Notes: a model not told the origin generated them from the sequence alone. Positions 24,647 through 35,126 are shown, counted from the first letter of the stretch. The stretch is DNA of 37,952 bases from an uncultured Paracoccaceae bacterium (GCA_947499715.1 CANMPL010000018.1:1-37952), one strand, 5' to 3'. Made by a program: numbers and translations.

Positions 24647-25763
24647 AGTTCAATCTGTTAAACAGCGAGCCGCCTGTGTTCAACAAGCCAAAGATCGAGC
24701 GCGCCGCGTTCAGCGGGCTTTCGGTGGCATAGACCAGATCACCATCATAGATGGGAAATTGCCCGGCACTGAACAGACCATCCGCGCTTGTCAGATCAAT
24801 GGTGAACACAACCCGGTCCATGGGTGGTCCGCTGATCCCATCGCGCACGACGCTGCTAGGATAGTTGCGCAAGATCAGAACGCCCTGCGGATTGGCCGTA
24901 TTCGCCGAGACGCCGCCAATGATCGCCAACGCATCCAATGCGCTGACCCGGTCGCTGGGAAAGACGTGCTGGGCTTGCCGATTGGCCGCCCCCAGCGACA
25001 AAAAGCTGCGCTCTTCGGCCTCGACGATCACCCGGTCGCCGCCGCGCAGGACCGTATCCAGACGCGGGCTTTTGAACAGCCGATCCACCGAAGTGCCATA
25101 AATCTTGTCACCGCGCAGGATCCGCACCTGCGGGTTCACCAGATTGCCTGCCACACCGCCACCTTCGGCGATCAGTTCCAGCACAGAGGCATTGCTATCG
25201 GGCAAGGGATAGACGCCAGGGCGGTTCACACCCGACACCAGATTGGCGGTATTGCCGCGCCCCGGCTCCAGGCTCAGCTGAACCTGCGCACTGGGGACCG
25301 TGGCGATCAGTTCTTCCTCGATCCGTTTGCGCGCGGTGCCGGGCGCCATGCCCGCCACCCGCATTTCACCCACAAACGGGATAAAGATGCGCCCATCGGC
25401 CCCCACCTGCAGGCTTTGCAATTGCGCCATACGTTGGCCCGCAGTGGTCAACAGCGAATTTTCCTCTGCATCCCAGACCGCAACCTGCAACACATCCCCC
25501 GGTGAGATCAGGACCGAGGCAGGCTGCGCGCCGCCATTGATCCAGGAATACCCGCCCTGCCCCGTCTGCGGCCAATCGCCAATCACCGGCAAGGCATCGC
25601 GGGTTACCTCAAAGACAGCAAAGTCATAAATTGCATTACCATCTGCGTCGGTTTCACCGGTGGCCGCCAGAACTTCGCTTTGAATACCCGCCCCGCGTGG
25701 GGCGTTACAGGCGGTCAATAGCACACAGGCCAAACCCACGGCCCATAGCTTTGCTTTGCGCAT
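24645..25763 (-). CDS. outer-membrane polysaccharide export lipoprotein (Wza/KpsD/CtrA-like)
   Basis: 372 residues. Lipoprotein signal peptide with lipobox LTAC and acylated C19. The Poly_export domain (about 88-170) has SPGDVLQVAVWDAE, then VGADGRIFIPFVGEMRVAGM; SLBB-like units follow (VSGVNRPGVYPLPDS, and SALDALAIIGGVSANTANPQGVLILR). Length fits group 2/3 capsule proteins. It forms the outer-membrane channel and should partner with KpsE (28142) and KpsMT. It is transcribed alone on the minus strand, divergent from glf across 220 bases that hold no gene. Confidence 0.9.
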   Translation of the reverse strand: MRKAKLWAVGLACVLLTACNAPRGAGIQSEVLAATGETDADGNAIYDFAVFEVTRDALPVIGDWPQTGQGGYSWINGGAQPASVLISPGDVLQVAVWDAEENSLLTTAGQRMAQLQSLQVGADGRIFIPFVGEMRVAGMAPGTARKRIEEELIATVPSAQVQLSLEPGRGNTANLVSGVNRPGVYPLPDSNASVLELIAEGGGVAGNLVNPQVRILRGDKIYGTSVDRLFKSPRLDTVLRGGDRVIVEAEERSFLSLGAANRQAQHVFPSDRVSALDALAIIGGVSANTANPQGVLILRNYPSSVVRDGISGPPMDRVVFTIDLTSADGLFSAGQFPIYDGDLVYATESPLNAARSIFGLLNTGGSLFNRLN

Positions 25764-25950
25764 CTTGTTCCCCCCGGACGGTCGCCTGTTGTGCTTCGCC
25801 GGTCAGGTGCAGCCCCTGCCAGCTGTTTTACAGATTCCCGACAAAATGCCCCGACCCCTGCACAAAGGCAATCGGGCTTGCACCACACAGGCTGAATTTC
25901 CCCTGACCTGTGCCTTTTGCTGCTTTGCGCCCCCCGCCCTTTTAGGGTAG

Positions 25951-28094
<2,144 letters not shown>

Positions 28095-28141
28095 ACGCCG
28101 CCGCCGGGCTATCGTAACCCCGAGGCAATGAAAGACACCCG

Positions 28142-29413
28142 ATGACAGACGCGCCAGAACCAGAAAAAGCGCCTGAAAACAAAAAGATAAAGGGCAAGAA
28201 TGGCCAAGGGAAAGGTGGCGGTCAAGGCCGTGCCAAACGCGCGGCCATGGCGCAGAAACCTGTGCCGATTGCCTATACCCCGCGCCCACCAGCCAAGCCC
28301 GCCCATGCCAAGCCGCGCCATTGGTTTATGTTCTTCGCCTTTATCATCATGGTCGCGGCCCCGGTTTCTGCTGCGGGCTGGTATCTTTACACCCGCGCAG
28401 CCGATCAATTTGCCTCAACCCTTGGCTTTACCGTCCGTTCTGAAGATGTCTCGAGCGCGGTTGATATACTCGGCGGACTTGGGTCCACACTTGGCGGTGG
28501 CGGCGGTGGCGACAGCGACATCTTGTATGAATTCATCCGCTCTCAGGAATTGGTGCGCGCGATCGACACAAAGGTCGATTTGCAAACCATGTTCAGCCGC
28601 CATGTCGAACAGGATCCGGTGCTGGGGTTCGACCCTTCTGGCACAATCGAGGACCTGACAAATTATTGGCGCCGCATGGTCCGGGTCAGCTATGACAGCG
28701 GCTCTGGCCTGATCGAACTGCGGGTACTGGCCTTTGATCCCGCCGAGGCCAAACAGATCGCATCTGCGATCTATGATGAAAGCTCGACCATGATTAACGC
28801 GCTTTCGGCCATCGCCCGGTCGGATGCCACGCGCTATGCGCAAGAAGACCTGGAGCTTTCGCTCGATCGTCTCAAAGATGCCCGCGAGGCGCTGACCGCC
28901 TTTCGGCTGGCCAATCAGATCGTTGATCCCAACGCCGATATCCAGACCCAGATCGGCCTTTTGGCGACCCTGCAAGAGCAGCAGGCCAGTGCGATCATCG
29001 AATATCAGCTGATCTCTGAATCCGCCTCTGAAGGTGATCCGCGTGTCGCACAGGCCCGTCGGCGGCTTGAGGTGATCGAGGCGCAGGTAGACGAGGAACG
29101 CCGCAAATTCGGTGCAGGTGGCGTCGGCCCCGGCGGGCAGGAATACGCCAAGATCATTTCCGAATTCGAACGCCTGACCGTGGATCGCGAATTTGCCGAA
29201 ACCGCCTATGCCGCGACGCTGTCGGCCTTTGATGCCGCCCGCGCCGAGGCGAACCGCCAATCGCGATATCTTGCCGCCTATATCCAGCCGACGCTGGCTG
29301 AACGCTCTGAATTCCCCCAGCGCGAAGTTCTTTTGGCACTCGTGGCACTTTTCAGCTTTCTCACATGGGCCATCATCAGCCTGATTTACTACGCCCTACG
29401 GGACCGGCGTTAA
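28142..29413 (+). CDS. kpsE: capsule export inner-membrane/periplasmic protein (KpsE/CtrB/BexC family)
   Basis: 423 residues. A Lys/Pro-rich cytoplasmic N terminus (1-58) precedes transmembrane helix 1 (about 61-84). The periplasmic region starts with the family pattern ASTLGFTVRSED, has long coiled-coil stretches (about 210-375), and ends in transmembrane helix 2 (about 396-418) after RSEFPQREVLLALVALFSFLTW. This polysaccharide co-polymerase/adaptor type bridges KpsMT and the outer-membrane channel. Eleven bases separate it from kpsT. A five-codon frame, ATG at 28128 to TGA at 28143-28145, overlaps its start; relevance doubtful. Confidence 0.9.
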   Translation: MTDAPEPEKAPENKKIKGKNGQGKGGGQGRAKRAAMAQKPVPIAYTPRPPAKPAHAKPRHWFMFFAFIIMVAAPVSAAGWYLYTRAADQFASTLGFTVRSEDVSSAVDILGGLGSTLGGGGGGDSDILYEFIRSQELVRAIDTKVDLQTMFSRHVEQDPVLGFDPSGTIEDLTNYWRRMVRVSYDSGSGLIELRVLAFDPAEAKQIASAIYDESSTMINALSAIARSDATRYAQEDLELSLDRLKDAREALTAFRLANQIVDPNADIQTQIGLLATLQEQQASAIIEYQLISESASEGDPRVAQARRRLEVIEAQVDEERRKFGAGGVGPGGQEYAKIISEFERLTVDREFAETAYAATLSAFDAARAEANRQSRYLAAYIQPTLAERSEFPQREVLLALVALFSFLTWAIISLIYYALRDRR

Positions 29414-29424
29414 GGGGCGGGGCG

Positions 29425-30093
29425 ATGATCCAGTTCCAAAACGTCAACAAAACATTCTGGACCAAGGCGGGCACCAAGGTCATTGCCGATGATATCAATG
29501 TGACCTTTCCCACCGGCAAAGCCGTGGGCCTGATGGGGCGCAACGGCGCGGGCAAGACAACACTGATGCAAATGATCGGTGGGCGAATCAAACCCGACAG
29601 CGGCGTAATTAAGCGCACCGGCACGATTTCATGGACAGTCGGCTTTGCCGGGTCATTTAACCGCGACATGACCGGCGCACAAAACACCAAATTCATTGCC
29701 CGTGTTTACGGCGTCGATACAGAAGACCTGATCGCCTATGTGCAGGACTTTGCCGAACTGGGCCACCAATTCCACGCCCCCGTGCGCAGCTATTCCGCCG
29801 GCATGCGGTCCCGGCTGGCCTTTGGCGTCTCTATCGGCATCCCCTTTGACACCTATCTGGTGGATGAGGTCACATCTGTCGGCGACGCCGCTTTCAAGCG
29901 CAAAAGCCGGCTGGCCTTTACCGACCGGATGAAAACCGCAGGCGCGGTTGTCGTGACCCACTCGACCCGGCAGCTCAAGATGCTCTGCGACGCGGGGGCC
30001 ATTTTGGAAAACGGCACGCTGACCTATTACGACGACGTGGACGAGGCGATCGCCCAACACCACGCCAATATGGGCTCTGACGAAGACGAATGA
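29425..30093 (+). CDS. kpsT: capsule polysaccharide ABC transporter ATPase (KpsT/CtrD/BexA family)
   Basis: 222 residues from the ATG at 29425 (AAGGGG eight bases upstream); the frame opens at 29365 inside kpsE. Walker A GRNGAGKTT at 38-46, signature SAGMRSRL from 124, Walker B YLVDE at 144-148, H-loop H179. It has no C-terminal carbohydrate-recognition domain, so it is KpsT-like rather than Wzt-like. It powers export through the KpsM permease encoded at 14181. Last gene of the 25984-30093 operon; a parS-like site begins 12 bases after its stop. Confidence 0.92.
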   Translation: MIQFQNVNKTFWTKAGTKVIADDINVTFPTGKAVGLMGRNGAGKTTLMQMIGGRIKPDSGVIKRTGTISWTVGFAGSFNRDMTGAQNTKFIARVYGVDTEDLIAYVQDFAELGHQFHAPVRSYSAGMRSRLAFGVSIGIPFDTYLVDEVTSVGDAAFKRKSRLAFTDRMKTAGAVVVTHSTRQLKMLCDAGAILENGTLTYYDDVDEAIAQHHANMGSDEDE

Positions 30094-30104
30094 CGTCCTG
30101 AGGC

Positions 30105-30131
30105 GTTTCGCGCGCGAAACATATTATGTCA
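30105..30131. promoter_or_regulatory. parS-like palindrome, copy 1 (downstream of parB)
   Basis: Perfect 16-bp palindrome GTTTCGCGCGCGAAAC at 30105-30120, followed by ATATTATGTCA. The 27-base block recurs at 31152-31178 with two differences. It resembles chromosomal parS (GTTTCACGTGAAAC) with a longer centre. A ParB-binding centromere site is the likely role. Confidence 0.7.
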
Positions 30132-30156
30132 CATTTTTGAGGCGAAATAGACTCTT

Positions 30157-31134
30157 TTAAAGGGACTTTAGAGTCTGAATGAGCTTTGCGACAAAAGCAG
30201 CGTCCTGCATCTTTGCCCCCGTCAGCTCGACTTTGCCACTGGCCCGCTGGGTCAGGGTAATGCCCGGTGCGACGGCCACTTTGCCAAGCGTGTTGCCACC
30301 CAGTGTCGGACCGCGCAGCAGGCCGGTCAGCACAGCGGCTTCGTCTTGTGCCGTTTCTGGCGGCGTCATGGCCAGCGCGTCCTTGACCCGCGCAACAAAG
30401 GCCGGATCCGATCCCACCTGCTTGGCCAGCGCCAGCCCCAGCTTTTCGGTCAGCGCCGCCGGAAAGCGCAGCAGATCATCCAGCGCCCGGACCAACCCGA
30501 CAAAGCTGCCAATCTTGGACCGCCGCGCGCGCGGCACATGGGCAAACAGCGCCGACAGCGCCAGTGCATCGGTGCGGTAGACGCCCGCATCCTTGGCGCG
30601 GGCCACAATCCGGCCGCGCTCATAAAACGACAGATCGACGCGCACCTCGTTTTCCTCGACCATCGCCTGATAGGCGGCAGCGGCCTCTTGTGGCGCACGC
30701 ACAACGGCCAAAACAGAGTCTAACATGGGGTTATCGACCATGATCTGCCGAAGCGCTGTATAGCGGCGAAAGCCCGAAATCAGCCCATAACGCCCATTTC
30801 CCAGATCGCTGACCTCAATCGGGGTTTGCTGACCGCGCGCCGTCAGGCTGGCGACCAGGGCCGCCATATCCTCATCCCCCATGACCACCCGGTCCCGGAC
30901 CAGAAATTGCGGATCAATCGCATCCAAGGGCAGTTTCTGGATAAGCCGCCCCTCGGTGCGGGCCGCAGACAGCTCTGCTGCGACCTCTGTCAGCGCCGCG
31001 CTGGCGGCGGCATCATGGGCCACATCGGCAATGGGTGGCCGGGTCGACAGGGCAGGGCGGGCCAGTGCCGATTTCACCTCTGGGGCAGGGGCGGCATCGA
31101 TCCGCGCCGGGGTCAGGCGTTTGCGTTTTGCCAT
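30157..31134 (-). CDS. parB: plasmid partition protein ParB
   Basis: 325 residues; the start follows AAAGG about eight bases upstream. A basic, flexible N terminus precedes the ParB/Srx nuclease-like domain from about residue 67 (KLPLDAIDPQFLVRDR). That domain contains the GFRRYTAL string, equivalent to the GxRRxxA CTP-binding motif of ParB proteins. A helix-turn-helix region follows (YERGRIVARAKDAGVYRTDALALSALF). The C terminus probably dimerises. It binds parS and loads the plasmid for ParA-driven segregation. Second gene after parA, flanked by the two parS-like palindromes. Confidence 0.9.
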   Translation of the reverse strand: MAKRKRLTPARIDAAPAPEVKSALARPALSTRPPIADVAHDAAASAALTEVAAELSAARTEGRLIQKLPLDAIDPQFLVRDRVVMGDEDMAALVASLTARGQQTPIEVSDLGNGRYGLISGFRRYTALRQIMVDNPMLDSVLAVVRAPQEAAAAYQAMVEENEVRVDLSFYERGRIVARAKDAGVYRTDALALSALFAHVPRARRSKIGSFVGLVRALDDLLRFPAALTEKLGLALAKQVGSDPAFVARVKDALAMTPPETAQDEAAVLTGLLRGPTLGGNTLGKVAVAPGITLTQRASGKVELTGAKMQDAAFVAKLIQTLKSL

Positions 31135-31151
31135 ATCGTCAGCCTTTCGCT

Positions 31152-31178
31152 GTTTCGCGTGCGAAACATGTTATGTCA
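31152..31178. promoter_or_regulatory. parS-like palindrome, copy 2 (between parA and parB)
   Basis: GTTTCGCGTGCGAAAC at 31152-31167 with perfect 8-base arms counting the flanking T and A, followed by ATGTTATGTCA. It fills the 54-base gap between the parA stop and the parB start. The two copies bracket parB. Confidence 0.7.
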
Positions 31179-31188
31179 TCTTGCGCGC

Positions 31189-32565
31189 TCACTCTGCGGC
31201 CTGGGTTGATGCCAACTCATCACGCCGCCAAGTGCCGACCAGTAACGCTTTGAACGCTGCATAGGTTGCATCAAAAGTTTCGCGCCCCCGCGCATAGGTC
31301 TCGCGGTTGAAGTCGCGGTAATCCGCCTCGTAGATGCCTTGCACCTGTTCGCCGGCCTGCCCAATGAGCGCGGTGAAATCCTGCCGGTGCGGGCTTAGCG
31401 TCTTGCCCAGATAGGCCTGCATCAGGGCGGCCAACTCTGCCTGCTGGCTGCCGTCATAGCGGGTCACGACCGCGCGCACCGCATCCCATGAAAACGCCAT
31501 CTCGGGGCGGCCTAGCGCGCGGGCGGCAAGGTTTTCACCGTCTTCAATCGATGAAAACGTGGTGTGCAGCATGTCAAAGAACCGGCCCGTGCTGTCAAAT
31601 TCCAGGAAAGACGCCCCCACAGGCACCAGCAGGATATCCGCCGCGGCCAAGCCATTGATTGTCAGGTAGCCAAGGGCAGGGGGGGTGTCGATGAAGACCA
31701 CATCGTAGTCATCCAGCACACCGTCCTGTTCCAGCACATCCGTCAGCGCATCCCACAGCTTCCAGCCGCGCGCCTGCATCCGCCAGACGGGCACCTGAAA
31801 CTCGGCCCAATACAGGTTCAGCTGCGCGCCAATCAGATCAATATTCGGCCAATGGGTGCCTTGGATCAGGTCAGCGGCTTTGATTTTCAGCGCCTCATCC
31901 AGTGTCTCATCAAGGGGAATGGGCGCATCCCCCCGGTCCAGCCTGCGCTGGTTGTCGACCCGCAGATGACTTGCATAATGGCGTGCCAGCAGCGGGAACA
32001 CCGTCTGCCATTCATCATCCACCTTGCCGCCAAAGATCGACGTCATCGAGGCCTGGCTATCAAGATCAATCACCAGCACCTTGTAGCCATCCAAGGCCGC
32101 CGACATCGCCAGATGCGCCGCAGTCGATGTCTTGCCCACACCGCCCTTGAAGTTGGCGACAGCGACCATCTTGGCCGGCAGCCCCTTGGGCCGATAGGGC
32201 AGGTAATCCTTGGTCTTGGACCCTTGCGCGGCAAAAAACGCCCGCAGCCGCTGCACCTCGTCCAGGGTGAACCACTTGGCGCCACCTTCGGTTTCGGTCG
32301 TGCCCTGCGGCAGATCGAGGTTCTGTTTCAGCACGCGCCGGAAATGCGCCTGTGCCACCGGGATCAGATAGCGGGTGATTTCCCATGTGGAAAACCGCCG
32401 CAACTTTCGGCTGCCATCCTCGGCCAGCCCACGACCTGCAAGGTCATCGCGTCCAGCTTCACAGGCACGGGCAATCTGTGCGAACCCATCCGAAGAGGTG
32501 GGGCCATCAAGACCGGCCAAAGCCGCATCCGGGGTGATCTGGGCATAAGGGGGCAGGCTGCTCAT
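31189..32565 (-). CDS. parA: plasmid partition ATPase ParA
   Basis: 458 residues from the ATG at 32565 (GGAG seven bases upstream); the frame opens at 32625. The N-terminal part (1 to about 128) is an extended region with RRFSTWEITRYLIP and WFTLDEVQRLRAFF, a MerR-like DNA-binding arrangement typical of autoregulating type Ia ParA proteins. Deviant Walker A KGGVGKTS lies at 140-147, IDLDSQAS at 166-173, and Walker B FIDTPPALGYLT further on. It is divergent from repA across the origin and probably represses its own promoter there. Confidence 0.92.
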   Translation of the reverse strand: MSSLPPYAQITPDAALAGLDGPTSSDGFAQIARACEAGRDDLAGRGLAEDGSRKLRRFSTWEITRYLIPVAQAHFRRVLKQNLDLPQGTTETEGGAKWFTLDEVQRLRAFFAAQGSKTKDYLPYRPKGLPAKMVAVANFKGGVGKTSTAAHLAMSAALDGYKVLVIDLDSQASMTSIFGGKVDDEWQTVFPLLARHYASHLRVDNQRRLDRGDAPIPLDETLDEALKIKAADLIQGTHWPNIDLIGAQLNLYWAEFQVPVWRMQARGWKLWDALTDVLEQDGVLDDYDVVFIDTPPALGYLTINGLAAADILLVPVGASFLEFDSTGRFFDMLHTTFSSIEDGENLAARALGRPEMAFSWDAVRAVVTRYDGSQQAELAALMQAYLGKTLSPHRQDFTALIGQAGEQVQGIYEADYRDFNRETYARGRETFDATYAAFKALLVGTWRRDELASTQAAE

Positions 32566-32712
32566 CCCGCTCTCCATGTGTTGTGTTTTGGCCAAGATAC
32601 CACAAAAGGCCGCACATGGAAGCAAAGGTTGAACATCACCCCACTTTTCTTAGAAAATCCAGTGATTTCCACCCTGCAGCCCCTATCCGTTGGGGCGCAA
32701 AGAAAAAAAGAG

Positions 32713-32729
32713 CTGTTAGATTCTGTTAG
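32713..32729. promoter_or_regulatory. CTGTTAG direct repeat near the parA/origin region
   Basis: CTGTTAG at 32713-32719 and 32723-32729, ten bases apart (one helical turn), next to an A-rich run. The stretch 32630-32735 is richer in A+T than its surroundings. It may be a protein-binding site or part of the unwinding element; weakly supported. Confidence 0.3.
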
Positions 32730-32803
32730 TTGATCGTTACGCATGTGCGCATTTTCGGCAAGTCCTTGGAATTGAGGCCAGAAAGCCGTCACCGAAACAC
32801 CAC

Positions 32804-32869
32804 TGCGACTCTGAAACCCCGATCAGGTGACTCTGAACCCCCGCTGGTGCGACTCTGATCCTCCGTTCA
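32804..32869 (+). repeat. three 22-bp iterons of the replication origin
   Basis: Tandem 22-bp units at 32804-32825, 32826-32847 and 32848-32869 share the core GACTCTGA followed by a C-rich stretch. Diverged copies appear at 32788-32803 (GTCACCGAAACACC), 32904-32920 (TGTCACTGAAACCCCGA) and 32933-32944 (GGTGATTCCGAA). Their position just before repA is that of initiator-binding iterons in an oriV. Confidence 0.8.
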
Positions 32870-32886
32870 CGCGGTAGACAGAAGCC

Positions 32887-32895
32887 TGTGGATAA
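32887..32895 (-). promoter_or_regulatory. DnaA box
   Basis: TGTGGATAA, the exact complement of the consensus TTATCCACA, lies between the tandem iterons and the next degenerate copy. Host DnaA probably helps RepA open the origin. Confidence 0.75.
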
Positions 32896-32953
32896 CTTTA
32901 GGGTGTCACTGAAACCCCGAAGTAAAAACAGGGGTGATTCCGAAGGGCAGATC

Positions 32954-33934
32954 ATGACAACCGCACCGGCCATGCGTGACTTTTTCGTTTGCGACATCTT
33001 TGATGCCGCACCCAAAGGCGATCTGGGATCGATGGAACATCCGTTCTTTTCGCTCTCCACCCGGCCCGACCGCATCATCCGGCATTATCACCACAAGGGC
33101 ACCGAGGTCACTGTCACCCCTTCGGTCCGGGGTCGCGCCACGATCCACGACAAGGATATCCTGATCTATTGCATCAGCCAGCTGATGGCGGCGCTGAATG
33201 CAGGCCGCGCGATCAGCCGCCATCTGACGCTGACCGCCCATGATCTGCTGGTCGCTACCCGACGCGATACCGGCGGCGACAGCTACACCCGGTTGCGCGA
33301 AGGTTTTGAGCGGCTCGCGGGCACGCGCATCACCACCAATCTTGTTACCGGAGATCTGGAAACCACCACCGGTTTCGGCCTGATCGAAAGCTGGGAGATC
33401 GTGCGCAAGACCCGTGGCGGGCGCATGGTCAGTGTCAGCGTGACCCTGTCGGACTGGCTATTCCGGGCCGTGCAGGCGAAATCGGTGCTGACCCTGTCAC
33501 GGGATTACTTTGCCCTGCGTAAACCGCTGGAACGGCGGGTCTATGAACTGGCGCGCAAGCATTGCGGTAATCAGCGGGAATGGCGGATTTCGGTGGCCAC
33601 CCTGCACACCAAGGCGGGCTCTGACGCGCCTGTCCGGGTGTTCCGCGCCGCGATCCGCCGGATGATCCTGGCCGATACGCTGCCCGATTATGAGCTTATG
33701 GAAGAAGAGGGCGATATCATCCGCGTCACCCGCCGCCGTCTGGTGGATGACACCCCCGGCCTGCCGCCCTTTGACGCAGAGACCTTGGATCAGGCGCGGC
33801 AGATGGCGCCGGGCTGGGATATCTATGCGCTCGAGGCGGAGTGGCGCGCCTTTTGGGTGACCTCGGGCCGCCAGCCCCTGCGCAGCCCCGGCAAGGCCTT
33901 TCTGGGCTGGCTGCGGGGCCGCATCACACGCTGA
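32954..33934 (+). CDS. repA: replication initiator protein RepA (RPA family)
   Basis: 326 residues from the ATG at 32954, preceded by GAAGGG about seven bases upstream. The frame opens at a GTG at 32888, but that would translate through the DnaA box and iterons, so the later start is preferred. Residues FFVCDIFDAAPKGDLGSMEHPFFSLS and later SVTLSDWLFRAVQ and PLERRVYELARKH match the RPA-type initiators (replication initiator protein A) of alphaproteobacterial plasmids, which use winged-helix domains to bind iterons. This type, with adjacent parAB, is common among Roseobacter-group plasmids. Convergent with the DUF2793 gene. Confidence 0.9.
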   Translation: MTTAPAMRDFFVCDIFDAAPKGDLGSMEHPFFSLSTRPDRIIRHYHHKGTEVTVTPSVRGRATIHDKDILIYCISQLMAALNAGRAISRHLTLTAHDLLVATRRDTGGDSYTRLREGFERLAGTRITTNLVTGDLETTTGFGLIESWEIVRKTRGGRMVSVSVTLSDWLFRAVQAKSVLTLSRDYFALRKPLERRVYELARKHCGNQREWRISVATLHTKAGSDAPVRVFRAAIRRMILADTLPDYELMEEEGDIIRVTRRRLVDDTPGLPPFDAETLDQARQMAPGWDIYALEAEWRAFWVTSGRQPLRSPGKAFLGWLRGRITR

Positions 33935-33955
33935 TGCGCATAAGCAGTCGCATCA
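33932..33955. terminator. weak inverted repeat between convergent repA and DUF2793 genes
   Basis: TGATGCG (33932-33938) and CGCATCA (33949-33955) can pair around ten bases. There is no U-run on either strand. Position between converging genes suggests a terminator; weak. Confidence 0.3.
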
Positions 33956-33959
33956 CGCG

Positions 33960-34955
33960 TTAACGGCCGGGCAGACCGCCCAGATATGTCACGTTATAGG
34001 TCAGCGTCTCGGTGAACCGGTTGAGGATCTGCAAGCTGCCGGTCATTGCCGCCAGACCACTGCTGCCCGCCGAGCCGTCCGTGCCGGTCAGCGTGGCACT
34101 GCCCAGATTATCCAGATTGGATCCCTTGCCGATTGTGACCAACCCCGCAGAGGTGCCGGTGTCATAGATGAAAAACCCCGAATGCGCCGCCAATGGATGA
34201 CCCGAAGGGGCCAGACGAAACACGGTGATCAAGACGCCCCCGGCCTGCGAGGGCGTGGGCAACAGGGCCACCGTATCGGCATCCACATCCACTGCCGCCC
34301 CGGTCATCCCGGCTGTTGTGCTCATGCCTGTGGCGGCATCCACGCGCAGGGCTTCGGTAAAGCTGCTGCCATCGGCAGAGACCTTGACGCTGAAATCATC
34401 ATTGCCCGCCAGCCCCATCTCGGCCCGGCCCGAAAACCCGGTCTGATAAAGCAGGCTGGCCGTGTCGCCCGCGCTTGCCTTGTTGATCTTCAGCTGGTGA
34501 CCTGCGCCATCGTTGTTCAAAAGCGTGGCATCGGCGGCGACGGCCAGCTTGTTGGTGGCGTCATAACTGGCCCCCACGCCGACCCCGTCAAGATTGTTCA
34601 AAACCGGTGGGGCGGTGGACAAAGCGGCCCAATTTCCCCCTGAATAGACCCTGATTTCACCCTCGGCCTGTCCCCAGGCGCGCCAGCCGTCACGCGGCAG
34701 CACATAAAGCCAGCCACCCCCGCGCCAGCTTGCAATCTCGCCGCTGCGCCCGGCCCAATCGCCCGTAGGGGCGGCACCGATGACCCAGGATTGCCCCTCG
34801 CTGGCATTGCCCGGCGGCGTATCGGTCACAAAATCCTGCACCACCAGCTGCACCAGCAGATCCAGCTGTTCGACCGCTTCGTTGTGGGTGACGTGTTTTT
34901 GCGCTTGGCCTGCCTGAATATAGGGCAGGTTCAGGCTGGGTGAGGATTGGGACAT
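33960..34955 (-). CDS. DUF2793 domain protein
   Basis: 331 residues from the ATG at 34955 (a GTG at 34967 is in frame). Residues about 8-110 match DUF2793: LPYIQAGQAQKHVTHNEAVEQLDLLVQ, PPGNASEGQSWVIGAAPTGDWAG, IASWRGGGWLYVLPRDGWRAW. This domain is frequent in Rhodobacterales, often in phage-like or gene-transfer-agent-like contexts, and its function is not established. The remainder (about 110-331) is Gly/Ala/Thr-rich and beta-like, resembling fibre or repeat proteins. No signal peptide, no SD of note, no phage neighbours here. Role on this plasmid unknown; a surface or fibre-like role is speculation. Confidence 0.75.
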   Translation of the reverse strand: MSQSSPSLNLPYIQAGQAQKHVTHNEAVEQLDLLVQLVVQDFVTDTPPGNASEGQSWVIGAAPTGDWAGRSGEIASWRGGGWLYVLPRDGWRAWGQAEGEIRVYSGGNWAALSTAPPVLNNLDGVGVGASYDATNKLAVAADATLLNNDGAGHQLKINKASAGDTASLLYQTGFSGRAEMGLAGNDDFSVKVSADGSSFTEALRVDAATGMSTTAGMTGAAVDVDADTVALLPTPSQAGGVLITVFRLAPSGHPLAAHSGFFIYDTGTSAGLVTIGKGSNLDNLGSATLTGTDGSAGSSGLAAMTGSLQILNRFTETLTYNVTYLGGLPGR

Positions 34956-35021
34956 GGGGGCGCGCACCTTTGTTCAACGGCAATTGGCGCAGTATCGGAT
35001 CAAAGCGGTGAATGCCCCGTT

Positions 35022-35049
35022 GCCCCACCGCACGGTGCGGCTCCGGGGC
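35022..35049. other. extended hairpin upstream of the FkbH-like gene
   Basis: CCGCAC (35028-35033) pairs with GTGCGG (35035-35040), and outer arms GCCCC (35022-35026) and GGGGC (35045-35049) extend it. It lies in the 171-base gene-free stretch between the divergent DUF2793 and FkbH-like genes. No U-run follows; role unknown. Confidence 0.4.
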
Positions 35050-35126
35050 CCATACGGTGAAAAATCGCGCAACAATCGCCATGATTTCGTCAGATTGTTT
35101 CAATAGGTTCCGGGCTAAGGCATGCT

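Larger units (their letters stand above)
32780..32953. other. predicted origin of replication (oriV)
   Basis: Iterons, a perfect DnaA box and an adjacent A+T-rich stretch lie in the gap between the divergent parA and repA. It belongs to the 388-base gene-free stretch 32566-32953, the only one above 300 bases; nothing else was seen there. Confidence 0.75.

Noticed and set aside
24606-25505. Plus-strand frame opposite the Wza/KpsD-like gene
   Set aside because: Antisense to a clear lipoprotein gene; rich in His/Arg/Gln as expected from the complement of GC-rich coding DNA.
28128-28145. Five-codon leader frame overlapping the kpsE start
   Set aside because: The GAGG is only two bases from its ATG, and such short frames arise often by chance.
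32888-32953. GTG start of repA at 32888
   Set aside because: It would place the DnaA box and iteron copies inside the coding sequence; the ATG at 32954 has a good SD.
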